From the NCBI GenBank assembly GCA_017614315.1, contig JAGACA010000006.1, positions 124,001-188,000 of the forward strand: a stretch of DNA of 64,000 nucleotides. The letters are read 5' to 3'. Below the pieces are notes generated by a model. That model was not told the DNA's origin and ran no database searches. It saw only the letters and a program-made list of their open reading frames with translations. The stretch is from Clostridia bacterium (GTDB lineage Bacteria; Bacillota; Clostridia; Christensenellales; CAG-138). The position numbers and the translations under genes are program-made. Below are positions 34,091-42,569 of this stretch, in pieces; position 1 is the stretch's first letter, and every line of letters starts with the position of its first letter.

Positions 34091-35767
34091 ATGAAAAGGC
34101 TGATCGCGCTTTTGCTCGTGATACTGATGACGGCGGTCTTCTTCGGCTGTAAAAAGATCGATCCGGACGACAACAACGATCCCGTTGAAAAGACCGACGA
34201 ACCGGCGGCAGAGACCGATCCGCCGAAGGACGAAGCCGAATACGCCGTCAAGGACGCGATGCTCCTCGGGGGCAGGCCGACGAACGGCAGCTGCCGCGTC
34301 TTTTACGAGATCTTCGTCGGGAGCTTTTCCGATTCCGACGGCGACGGGATAGGCGATCTCCGCGGCATAATCAACCGCATGGATTACCTGAACGACGGCG
34401 ATCCCGCGTCCGGCCTTTCGCTCGGCGTGGAGGGACTGTGGCTCTCGCCCATTTTCAAGTCCTCCTCGTATCATAAGTACGACGTCAACGATTATTACAC
34501 AATAGACGAAAGCTTCGGCACGGAGGAAGACCTCAAGGAGCTCATCAGGATCTGCCATGAAAGGGACGTGTACGTCATACTCGACCTGCCGATCAATCAT
34601 ACCTCAAGGGGCAATCAGTGGTTCAAGGATTTCGCCGAGGCACACAGGAACGGCGATACCGCGAGCGCGTACTACGACCTGTATTCCTGGTATGATTCCT
34701 CGATCGATCACGCTCCCGCGGGACGCGCTTTCAGCCAGCTGATCGGGACGACGCATTATTTCGAATGCAATTTCTCGGACAATATGCCCGAGCTGAATTT
34801 CGACAGCCTCCTTGCGAGGGAGCTCGTGTATGACGTCGCGAAGCATTATATCGAGCTCGGCGTCGACGGCTTCCGCTTCGACGCTGTCAAATACGTCTAT
34901 TACGGCGATCATCAGAGGAGCGTCGAGTTCTGGACCGAATACATGAACAAGCTGCGCGAGCTCAACCCCAATCTTTACGCGGTAGGCGAGGTGTGGGACA
35001 ACGACCTCATAACGGATAAATACTATCCAGCGCTCAACTGCTTCGATTTCACCATCTCCCAGTCGAGCGGCCTCATCGCCGAGACCGCGAAAAAGGGCGA
35101 CGTCAATCGTTATACGGCCTATGTCAAATCGTACCTCGACAAGGTGCAGGCGCTGCGCGAGGGCGCGACCATAGTCCCGTTCATATCCAATCACGATATG
35201 GACAGGGCGGCGGGCTTCCTTCCGACGGCGTCCTTCGCCATGCAGATGGCGGCGAATCTTTACATACTCGGTCCCGGCTCGCCGTTTATCTATTACGGTG
35301 AGGAGCTCGGCATGCGCGGCTCCAGGGGCGGAGCAGACACCGACGCCAACCGAAGGCTCAAGATGCTTTGGGGCGACGGCGATACGGTAAGGGATCCCAA
35401 CGGCTCCACCTACGGCTCTGCCAACCAGATCGATACGACCGTAAAGGATCAGGCCGCCGACGAGAACAGCCTTTATACATATTATAAAAAGCTGATAATG
35501 ATCAGGAAGGCGAATCCCGAGATAGCGGAGGGGACATATACGCCAATCAAGCTCAGCGACACCAAGGTCGGCGGTTTCATCGCATCGCTCGGGAACAGCT
35601 CCGTGCTCGTCATACACAACACCACGGGGCAGACCCAGACGATCGACCTTTCGCTCATCCCCGGCGTCAGCGTGACCGTGCTCCGCGCCGTGATCGGCAT
35701 GGAGAACGCGTCGCTTGACGGGAACATACTCACCATCGGCGCGATGACCTCCGTCGTGCTCGGATGA
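34091..35767 (+). CDS. GH13 alpha-amylase-family lipoprotein
   Basis: 558-residue surface glycosidase acting on alpha-glucans. Lipobox FFGC with Cys20. The conserved GH13 regions are seen: DLPINHT (165-171), GFRFDAVKY with nucleophile Asp264, GEVW with acid/base Glu300, and FISNHD with Asp369. The MPELN segment at 232-236 is like the intermediate oligo-1,6-glucosidase/neopullulanase groups. A C-terminal beta domain ends the chain. It suggests that the adjacent importer may also handle malto-oligosaccharides. Confidence 0.93.
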   Translation: MKRLIALLLVILMTAVFFGCKKIDPDDNNDPVEKTDEPAAETDPPKDEAEYAVKDAMLLGGRPTNGSCRVFYEIFVGSFSDSDGDGIGDLRGIINRMDYLNDGDPASGLSLGVEGLWLSPIFKSSSYHKYDVNDYYTIDESFGTEEDLKELIRICHERDVYVILDLPINHTSRGNQWFKDFAEAHRNGDTASAYYDLYSWYDSSIDHAPAGRAFSQLIGTTHYFECNFSDNMPELNFDSLLARELVYDVAKHYIELGVDGFRFDAVKYVYYGDHQRSVEFWTEYMNKLRELNPNLYAVGEVWDNDLITDKYYPALNCFDFTISQSSGLIAETAKKGDVNRYTAYVKSYLDKVQALREGATIVPFISNHDMDRAAGFLPTASFAMQMAANLYILGPGSPFIYYGEELGMRGSRGGADTDANRRLKMLWGDGDTVRDPNGSTYGSANQIDTTVKDQAADENSLYTYYKKLIMIRKANPEIAEGTYTPIKLSDTKVGGFIASLGNSSVLVIHNTTGQTQTIDLSLIPGVSVTVLRAVIGMENASLDGNILTIGAMTSVVLG

Positions 35768-35796
35768 CGCGAAAACGGACAGATCGCATTTGGGAC

Positions 35797-35825
35797 TTGA
35801 AGAACGAGTAATAATATTGTATAAT
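35797..35825 (+). promoter_or_regulatory. Sigma-A promoter of the 141-residue membrane protein
   Basis: TTGAAG at 35797-35802, 17-base spacer, TATAAT at 35820-35825. Confidence 0.7.
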
Positions 35826-35861
35826 ATTAAATCAAATCATTGTTTTTTGAGGTAAACGACG

Positions 35862-36287
35862 ATGGAAGAAGAAAGATGCACCCTCTTCTCGTTTGCAGCG
35901 GGCAACGTATTCGCCGCCGTGCTCCATTTCCTGTGCGCGGTTTCAGGCGTATGGTGCCTTGTGTTCCCGCTGCTTTCCATACTGCTTTTCCTGCTTGAAA
36001 AGAACGCGAAGGCTCGCGTGGCCTGCATACACACCGCGGTCGTTTCGCTCATGACGGCGATCCTCGGGTTCCTTCCCACGATCGTATGGCTCATAGTGCT
36101 CGGCGCGTCGAAGGGGCAGGGGGCTTTCTTCGTGATAGTCACCGTGCTCTTTGCCGGCATAATGATGATCCTCGGCATAGTGCTCCTCGCCGTCGAGGTC
36201 ACCTGCGGCATCAAATCCCTCAGGGACGAACCAATCGAGGTGCCGCTCGTCACTTCGATAGTCGCGAAGATCGCGAAGAGGCTCTGA
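35862..36287 (+). CDS. Small membrane protein, unknown function
   Basis: 141 residues with three or four hydrophobic spans (about 10-42, 52-80 and 86-115) and a short basic C-terminus. It has a DUF4870-like look but no firm family. Own promoter and own terminator, so it appears monocistronic. Confidence 0.7.
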   Translation: MEEERCTLFSFAAGNVFAAVLHFLCAVSGVWCLVFPLLSILLFLLEKNAKARVACIHTAVVSLMTAILGFLPTIVWLIVLGASKGQGAFFVIVTVLFAGIMMILGIVLLAVEVTCGIKSLRDEPIEVPLVTSIVAKIAKRL

Positions 36288-36308
36288 TCCCGAAAAATCG
36301 ACGCATAA

Positions 36309-36332
36309 GCCCGCACGCCGCGGGCCTTTTTC
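36309..36332 (+). terminator. Terminator after the 141-residue membrane protein
   Basis: GCCCGC / GCGGGC stem with a 5-base loop followed by CTTTTTCTTT. Confidence 0.85.
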
Positions 36333-36340
36333 TTTATATG

Positions 36341-36369
36341 TTGAAAAAACCGTGGAACCGTGCTATAAT
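36341..36369 (+). promoter_or_regulatory. Promoter of the envelope gene set (M15 dipeptidase onward)
   Basis: TTGAAA at 36341-36346, 17-base spacer, TATAAT at 36364-36369. A second TATAAT lies at 36378-36383. Confidence 0.8.
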
Positions 36370-36436
36370 GAAAATGGTATAATATGTTGCGCCGAAAATC
36401 CGATCGGAACTTTTCCAAGGCAAAGGAACGGAAGGT

Positions 36437-37540
36437 ATGAAAAAGGTCCTGCTTGCTTTATTCTTAATAACGACAGCCGTACTGATGGGGTGCTCGAAGA
36501 TCACCTTCGATCCGGTTCAGATCATCGATCAGCAGACCTTTGCCACAGCCGGACCGCGCTTTACTTCGGCTCCGACCCCCGACCCGACGCCGACTCCGGA
36601 GCCCACGCCCGAACCGACGCCCGTGCCGACCGAGACGCCCATCGTTACGACCACGTATAAGAGCTGCGCGAAGATACTTTACGTCAGGGATAAGCCCGAC
36701 GCGAGGAACTCGACCGTCGTCTATAAGCTCAAATACGAAGAAAAGGTCGAGCTGATCGGTGACGTCGGCAACGGCTTCTCCAGCATCATGTTCGAGGGCA
36801 GGGTGTGTTACTGCTCGACCAAGTATCTCGTCCCGGCGGACGAGACGCTTTACGGCTATCTCGAACTCACCGACAACGGCCAGAAGGTCTATGTCGTCGA
36901 CGTCAGGCTGTTCATACCCGACATCGAGGTGTTCCAGATCTTTGCGACGGACAACAACATCTGTCATGTGCCCCTTTACGAAAACCCCGTTCCGGTGCTT
37001 CGCATGGAGACCGTGAAGAAGCTCAAAATGGCCGCGGAGAAATTCGCCGCCGACGGATACAGGATAAAGCTCTACGACGCATACAGGCCGAAGTCCGTAC
37101 AGTTCAAGCTGTTCGACGTCATCCAGATATCCGCATACATCTCGAATCCCTATAACGGCAAGGCGTCCAACCATAACAGGGCGGCAGCCGTGGATATAAC
37201 GCTCGTCGATTCCGACGGCAACGAGCTCGCGTTCCCGACGCCGATGCACACCTTCGAGAAGATCTCATACCGCTCGAGCCGCGATAAGTGGACGGAGGAG
37301 CAGCGCAACAACGTCGACTACATGACCGACGTGATGACGTCCTGCGGCTTTACCACGATCACGAGCGAATGGTGGCATTTCGGCGACAGCGACGCGAAGT
37401 CGTTCATGGTGCTCGCATATAACGAGCGCACGAGCGACGGCTCGGAGGTCGAACGCTATTACGAGATGGATCCGATCGGGATACCGAGAAGGACAAAAGC
37501 ACAGCTTCAGTTTATTATCGATCTGTTCTATGGAGGTTGA
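36437..37540 (+). CDS. VanX-type M15 D-Ala-D-Ala dipeptidase lipoprotein with SH3-like domain
   Basis: 367 residues. Lipobox LMGC (Cys19), a Pro/Thr-rich linker (about 44-72), an SH3-like domain (about 74-133), then the M15D peptidase. Zinc ligands are expected at His246 and Asp253 in SNHNRAAAVD and His314 in EWWHF, with catalytic Glu311. VanX-type enzymes cut D-Ala-D-Ala; a tethered extracellular enzyme like this more likely trims peptidoglycan stems or scavenges dipeptide than gives glycopeptide resistance. No vanH/vanA genes are near. Confidence 0.9.
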   Translation: MKKVLLALFLITTAVLMGCSKITFDPVQIIDQQTFATAGPRFTSAPTPDPTPTPEPTPEPTPVPTETPIVTTTYKSCAKILYVRDKPDARNSTVVYKLKYEEKVELIGDVGNGFSSIMFEGRVCYCSTKYLVPADETLYGYLELTDNGQKVYVVDVRLFIPDIEVFQIFATDNNICHVPLYENPVPVLRMETVKKLKMAAEKFAADGYRIKLYDAYRPKSVQFKLFDVIQISAYISNPYNGKASNHNRAAAVDITLVDSDGNELAFPTPMHTFEKISYRSSRDKWTEEQRNNVDYMTDVMTSCGFTTITSEWWHFGDSDAKSFMVLAYNERTSDGSEVERYYEMDPIGIPRRTKAQLQFIIDLFYGG

Positions 37541-37549
37541 TAGGTTCTT

Positions 37550-38182
37550 ATGAAATCCCTTTTCAAGATCGCGGCGATCGTCTTGGCCGTTCTTATGGCG
37601 GCAGCTTTTTTCGGCTGCAATAACGATCCCGACAAGCCCTATACCACAAACGCGCCAGATGCTACTTCGGCGGCAAACGAAACGGCCGCTCCCAACGATA
37701 CGAACGCGCCCGACGTGACCGAGACCGCCTCGGCCGATCCCGATCCCTTCGACGATCAGGCCGATATGTGCGTGATCATCAACGGGAAGATATTCCGCGT
37801 GCATGATTACGTTGACGAGATCCTCGCTGAGCTCGGCGACGGCTACGATTACAGCGAGGCGATAAGCTGCACGAGGAGCGGCTATGAAAAGACCTTCGGA
37901 TATGACGGAATAAGCGTCTATACGCAGCCCGCCGACGACGGCGACGTGATCTATATGATCACCATAACCGGCGGAGACTACAAGACCGCCCGCGGCATCG
38001 GCGTCGGTTCGACGCTCGACGAGCTTTTCGCCGCGTACGGAGCTTACTACTACGACGAATACTATTACGTATTCACGAAGTCCAACGACCCCGCGAACAT
38101 CTCCGAAAAAAGGATACAGATCCACGCCGAGGACGGCGTTATTACCGAGATAAATCTCCTTGCGCCCGATTACGGCGAGTGA
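37550..38182 (+). CDS. Lipoprotein of unknown function
   Basis: 210 residues. The signal peptide ends in FFGC (Cys23), followed by an Asn/Thr/Ala-rich linker to about residue 60 and a soluble domain with a GIGVGSTLDELFAAYG motif, similar in style to small lipoproteins that respond to a ligand through a SmpA-like fold. The family is not assigned. It lies nine bases after the M15 gene in the same transcript. Confidence 0.7.
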   Translation: MKSLFKIAAIVLAVLMAAAFFGCNNDPDKPYTTNAPDATSAANETAAPNDTNAPDVTETASADPDPFDDQADMCVIINGKIFRVHDYVDEILAELGDGYDYSEAISCTRSGYEKTFGYDGISVYTQPADDGDVIYMITITGGDYKTARGIGVGSTLDELFAAYGAYYYDEYYYVFTKSNDPANISEKRIQIHAEDGVITEINLLAPDYGE

Positions 38183-38200
38183 TCGGTGAAAGGTATCTGA

Positions 38201-39610
38201 TTGGAATTTGCTTCTGCTAATTTCATATTCGTTTTCCTGCCCGTTGTGTTCCTTCTTCACCTTGCGGTCCCCGCAAAGTTCACGAAGGTGCGCAACTGGC
38301 TTTTGATTGCCGCAAGCCTGTTCTTCTACGCATGGGGCAATCTTTATTACGTCGTCCTCATGCTCGCGTCCTCGGCGGTGAATTTCGCGATCGGTCTCAT
38401 ATTCAAAAAGCGCCGGGATAAGAACAACAAGCCCATACTCATCGCAGCGGTCGCTTTCAACGTCGCTATACTCGCCGTATTCAAATACGCCGATTTCTTT
38501 ATCGACACCGTGAACGGCGTTTTCTCTTCGGAGCTTCCCAAGCTCGGAATAGTCAGCCCGCTCGGGATCAGCTTTTTCACGTTCCAGGCTTTAAGCTATA
38601 TAATCGACGCATACAGGGGCGACATCGAACCGACGCGCGATTTCGGCAAATTCCTTCTGTTCATCTCCTTCTTCGCTCAGCTCGTTCAGGGACCGATAAT
38701 CCGCTGGGCGACCGTCGAGAAGGATCTCGGATCGAGACGAATGACGCCGGAAGGCATTGCGGACGGGCTCAGGCTTTTCATTATCGGCCTTTCCATGAAG
38801 CTGATACTCGCGAACACGTTGGGCGGCGTCACGTCGTTCGTATACGGCCTTGACCCGGCCGAGCTCAACGCCGCTTACGCATGGACGGGAGCAGTGTCGT
38901 TCACGCTCCAGCTCTATTTCGACTTCGCGGGCTACTCCGTGATGGCGATGGGACTCGGCGCGATGTTCGGAATAACCGTTCCCCGGAACTTCAACTATCC
39001 TTATATCGCGAACAGCATGACGGATTTTTGGCGCAGATGGCATATCACGCTGTCGGGCTGGTTCATGGATTACGTCTATATCCCGCTTGGCGGGAACCGC
39101 AAAGGCGCCTTCAGGACGGGGCTGAATAAGGTCATAGTATTCCTTCTGACCGGCCTGTGGCACGGCGCAAACTGGACTTTCGTGGTCTGGGGAGCGTACA
39201 ACGGCGTTTTCCTGCTCGGTGAGAACTACCTTAAAAAGACGAAGCTCCGTCTTCCTAAGGCCGTCACATGGCTTTACATGATCGTCGCCGTGACGGTCGG
39301 CTTCGCGATATTCAATTCGCCCGATATGGCGTACGCGTGGGCGATGATAAAGAATATGTTCACGGGCTTTACCGCCGGAGCGGAGACCTTGAGCGCGCTG
39401 TCGAAGGTGTTCAAGCCGACGGTCATACTCGTGTTCGTCCTGTCCGCGATATCTGCAACGCCCGTTCTCAAGCTCGTCATGAACAAGCTCGAGAACAGAC
39501 CCGTTCTCTCCGCCGTATTGAAATACGGTTCCGCGGCGATATTGTTCGTGCTCTGCGTGTTCTTCATCGCGTCGGGCAATTTCAACCCCTCGATCTACAC
39601 AAAGTTCTGA
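38201..39610 (+). CDS. MBOAT-family O-acyltransferase
   Basis: 469-residue polytopic membrane protein of the AlgI/PatA/DltB type, which moves acyl groups (usually acetyl) across the membrane onto a polysaccharide. The catalytic His is in LTGLWHGANWTFVVWG, and SFFTFQALSYIIDAYRG and NFNYPYIANSMTDFWRRWHITLS are family hallmarks. Translation starts at TTG 38201, with AAAGG eight bases before. Together with the next gene it forms the usual MBOAT/AlgX-like pair. Confidence 0.94.
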   Translation: MEFASANFIFVFLPVVFLLHLAVPAKFTKVRNWLLIAASLFFYAWGNLYYVVLMLASSAVNFAIGLIFKKRRDKNNKPILIAAVAFNVAILAVFKYADFFIDTVNGVFSSELPKLGIVSPLGISFFTFQALSYIIDAYRGDIEPTRDFGKFLLFISFFAQLVQGPIIRWATVEKDLGSRRMTPEGIADGLRLFIIGLSMKLILANTLGGVTSFVYGLDPAELNAAYAWTGAVSFTLQLYFDFAGYSVMAMGLGAMFGITVPRNFNYPYIANSMTDFWRRWHITLSGWFMDYVYIPLGGNRKGAFRTGLNKVIVFLLTGLWHGANWTFVVWGAYNGVFLLGENYLKKTKLRLPKAVTWLYMIVAVTVGFAIFNSPDMAYAWAMIKNMFTGFTAGAETLSALSKVFKPTVILVFVLSAISATPVLKLVMNKLENRPVLSAVLKYGSAAILFVLCVFFIASGNFNPSIYTKF

Positions 39611-39614
39611 TACC

Positions 39615-40682
39615 ATGAAAGCATTAAGGATCATCTTCATATCGGTGATAATCGCGGCGTGCCTCGTACCGTCGGTCTTTATGATCGCTGGCTACAAGAA
39701 CCCCAACCGCGAGAACCGCGTGCTCGCGAAGCTGCCTTCGTTCATCGAAAAGGGAAGCATTAACACCGATTTCTTCGCAAAGCTCGATAAATACACGAAC
39801 GACCATTTTGCTTTCAGGGACGTTCTCGTCAACGCCTTCAATACGATGGACGTCGCGGTTTTGAACGACTTCAACGGCACGAACGCCGTTATAGGCAAAG
39901 AAGGTCATATCTTCTACGGCGAAACGGTCGACGATTATCTCGGCATAGACCTTCTTTCGCAGGAAGAGATCGACGCGATAGCGGATTATCTTGCCGATCT
40001 CCAAAAGGAGCTTTCCGAAAAGGGCATAAGGTTCGCGTTCATGGTCGCGCCTAACAAGGCGACGGTCTATCCCGAATACATGCCCGATTACCTTAAACCC
40101 AACGGCGCGGAAAGGAACATCGCCGCGCTATACAAAGCGCTTGAAAAGCGCGGAGTAGTATACGTCGACGCCGCGGAGGTGCTCATAAACGCCAAGGCAA
40201 GAAGGAGCGTCTACTATCAGCACGACTCGCATTGGAACAATTTCGGCGCTATGCTCGTCTATAACAGGATCGCTTCGATATTCGGGCTCGAGACCTTCGA
40301 CGAGGAGGACTATACGACCGTATTCGACAGAACGGGGGATCTTCATAACTTCGTCTATCCCGTTACGGAGTATAAGGAGGAGCGGATAATCTATCCCGAT
40401 TTCAACGAATGGAGCACCAAAAAGCCCATCGATTTCGACAGGGATAAGACAATCGCCACCACGTCGTCCGTAAACGGTCTGACGATGGTCGTGTATCACG
40501 ATTCGTTCGGAAGATCGCTTCAGCCGATTTTGAGCCAATCCGTGGGCAAACTGTTCATGAGCAGTTATTTCCCCTATAAAACCGATTACATTTACAAGAA
40601 TTCACCCGATATAGTATTGATCGAGCTCGTCGAAAGGAACCTCGACAAGCTTGCCGAATATGCTGTTTCAATGGGTTACTGA
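39615..40682 (+). CDS. AlgX/AlgJ-like (DHHW) acetyltransferase partner
   Basis: 355 residues with one N-terminal membrane span (about 7-27) and an outside SGNH-hydrolase-like domain. The DSHWNNFG motif and a late YHDSFGRSL motif match the catalytic His/Asp and Ser motifs of AlgX/AlgJ-type proteins that complete O-acetylation of exopolysaccharide or cell-wall glycans with an MBOAT protein. It starts four bases after the MBOAT stop. Confidence 0.87.
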   Translation: MKALRIIFISVIIAACLVPSVFMIAGYKNPNRENRVLAKLPSFIEKGSINTDFFAKLDKYTNDHFAFRDVLVNAFNTMDVAVLNDFNGTNAVIGKEGHIFYGETVDDYLGIDLLSQEEIDAIADYLADLQKELSEKGIRFAFMVAPNKATVYPEYMPDYLKPNGAERNIAALYKALEKRGVVYVDAAEVLINAKARRSVYYQHDSHWNNFGAMLVYNRIASIFGLETFDEEDYTTVFDRTGDLHNFVYPVTEYKEERIIYPDFNEWSTKKPIDFDRDKTIATTSSVNGLTMVVYHDSFGRSLQPILSQSVGKLFMSSYFPYKTDYIYKNSPDIVLIELVERNLDKLAEYAVSMGY

Positions 40683-40694
40683 CAGGAGGCAAAC

Positions 40695-42569
40695 ATGAGA
40701 AAGATACTTTGTGTGTTCCTCGCTCTCGTTCTTGCGTTCTCGCTTGAGGGCTGCGCCGCCATCAGGGACATACTGAACTACGTCCCGTTCTCCGATCCGA
40801 CGGCCGCTCCCACCGAGAAGGCGACGCAGGCGCCGACATCATCTCCGACTTCATCCCCGACGGAAGCTCCCACGGAGGAGCCGACGCAGGAACCGATCCC
40901 GACGGAGATACCCCGCACGGAAGCCGACATTGCTTTCGAAGAGCTCGATCTCGAGCTGTTCAGGATGATAGTCACGTCGGGCGTTTCGACCTATAATCAG
41001 TTCATCGTGTCCGATCCTGGCAGGTTCGGCATAGATACCTCCGAGATCAGCGCGAGCTGGGGAGAGATGACGCTTGAAGCGCATCTCGAATCCATGGACT
41101 TTTACCGCGAAGTGCTCGAGGAGCTTGAGGACATCGACAGGGAACAGCTCAACGACATGAACAAGCTCGGCTACGACGCCATCAAGCGCTCGTTCGAGAA
41201 GGAGCTTTGGTTCGAGGATTACTATTATTTCGACGAACCTCTCGAGCCGCTCAACGGATACCATACGCTGCTCCCGCTCACGCTCGTATGCTTCAATTTC
41301 AGGACAAAGCAGGACGTCGAGTGGTATTTGGGTCTTGTCGAGGATCTTCCCAGGTTCATGGGACAGCTCGGTCAGTTCGAGAAGGAGAAGTCAGCGGAGG
41401 GGCTCTTCATGACCGAAAAGGCGCTCTCACAAGTGCTCGATTCCCTCGGTGAGTTCGCCGACAAAGGCGAGGAATGCTTCCTCATCCCGTTTTTCGAGAA
41501 CGAGGTCATCCCCAAGGCGAAGGAGCTCGGATACACCGACGAGGAGTGCGCCGAGCTCATTAATAGGAACAGGAATGCCGTCCTCAACGGGATCCTTCCC
41601 TCGTACAAGGCGCTCGCCAAAACGCTGAAATCGCTCAAAAGCACCTGCACCCCGTATGTCGGAGCCTGCGAACGCGGGGAAGAGGCGCTCGAGTATTATA
41701 AACTCAAGGTTCGGTACGAAGGCGCGACCAACGACGATATCGCCACCATATTCAACTATCTTAAGAGGATGGGCGACACCGTCTATTCCGATCTTATGCT
41801 CGCCATCCAGACCGGTTCGTCAAGGATAATCGATAGATTCGGCGATCCGATCACTTTCGGCTCGGTAGAGGAGAACGAGGAGTGGCTCAAGAGCTTCATC
41901 GAGGCCTACTATCCCGCCTGTCCGGAATACTCGCTCACGTTCGTCAACGTGCCCGCGGATATAGCCGACGATTTCAGCCCTGCGGCTTACCTCACTCCCG
42001 CTTTCGATAACTATTACGACAACGTGATGCTGATAAATCCCACTTCGGAAAGCTCGAGGGAGCTCCTCACCGTCGCTCACGAGACGCTTCCGGGGCATAT
42101 GTACCAGTTCCTCTACGCGAGGAATATGCAGGGGCTTTCGTTGACCCAGCAGCTTCTCGAGCCCACCGGCTACGCCGAGGCATGGACGATATTCACGGAG
42201 TATTTCGTAGCGAAGAACTGCGTACCGCTCGATAAGAATTTCTGCCTGATGATGAATGCAAACAGCACCTTCTGCAACGTTTATCTTCCGGCGTACGTGT
42301 CGTTCATAGTCAATCTCGAGGGCGCGGATATCGACGTCGTAAGGAATTACCTTTCGGATTGGGGACTGGAATCGGCCGCTTTCGTATTCTATGAATACGC
42401 GGTCACGATGCCGTTCTACATAACGAGCTACGCCGTCGGTTATTCGTACCTGCGCGCGATCTACGACAGAGCGAACCCGAGGGGCGAGGAAGAGCATAAG
42501 GCTTTCTTCGAGAGGTATCTGAGCTACGGCCCGAACGAGATGGACATGATGATGGGTTATATGCAATGA
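40695..42569 (+). CDS. DUF885 lipoprotein (putative zinc metallopeptidase)
   Basis: 624 residues. Lipobox LEGC (Cys19), a Thr/Pro/Ser-rich linker (about 33-75), then the DUF885 domain. The motif AHETLPGHMYQ is the HExxxGH-like site of this family, which is thought to be a gluzincin peptidase; substrates are unknown. GACAGGAGG precedes the ATG. The stop overlaps the start of the recombinase-like gene by four bases. Confidence 0.87.
   Translation: MRKILCVFLALVLAFSLEGCAAIRDILNYVPFSDPTAAPTEKATQAPTSSPTSSPTEAPTEEPTQEPIPTEIPRTEADIAFEELDLELFRMIVTSGVSTYNQFIVSDPGRFGIDTSEISASWGEMTLEAHLESMDFYREVLEELEDIDREQLNDMNKLGYDAIKRSFEKELWFEDYYYFDEPLEPLNGYHTLLPLTLVCFNFRTKQDVEWYLGLVEDLPRFMGQLGQFEKEKSAEGLFMTEKALSQVLDSLGEFADKGEECFLIPFFENEVIPKAKELGYTDEECAELINRNRNAVLNGILPSYKALAKTLKSLKSTCTPYVGACERGEEALEYYKLKVRYEGATNDDIATIFNYLKRMGDTVYSDLMLAIQTGSSRIIDRFGDPITFGSVEENEEWLKSFIEAYYPACPEYSLTFVNVPADIADDFSPAAYLTPAFDNYYDNVMLINPTSESSRELLTVAHETLPGHMYQFLYARNMQGLSLTQQLLEPTGYAEAWTIFTEYFVAKNCVPLDKNFCLMMNANSTFCNVYLPAYVSFIVNLEGADIDVVRNYLSDWGLESAAFVFYEYAVTMPFYITSYAVGYSYLRAIYDRANPRGEEEHKAFFERYLSYGPNEMDMMMGYMQ

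Noticed and set aside
36437-37540. Glycopeptide resistance (VanX) locus
   Set aside because: The protein is a lipoprotein with SH3-like domain and there is no vanH, ligase or vanRS gene nearby; a wall-trimming role is more likely.
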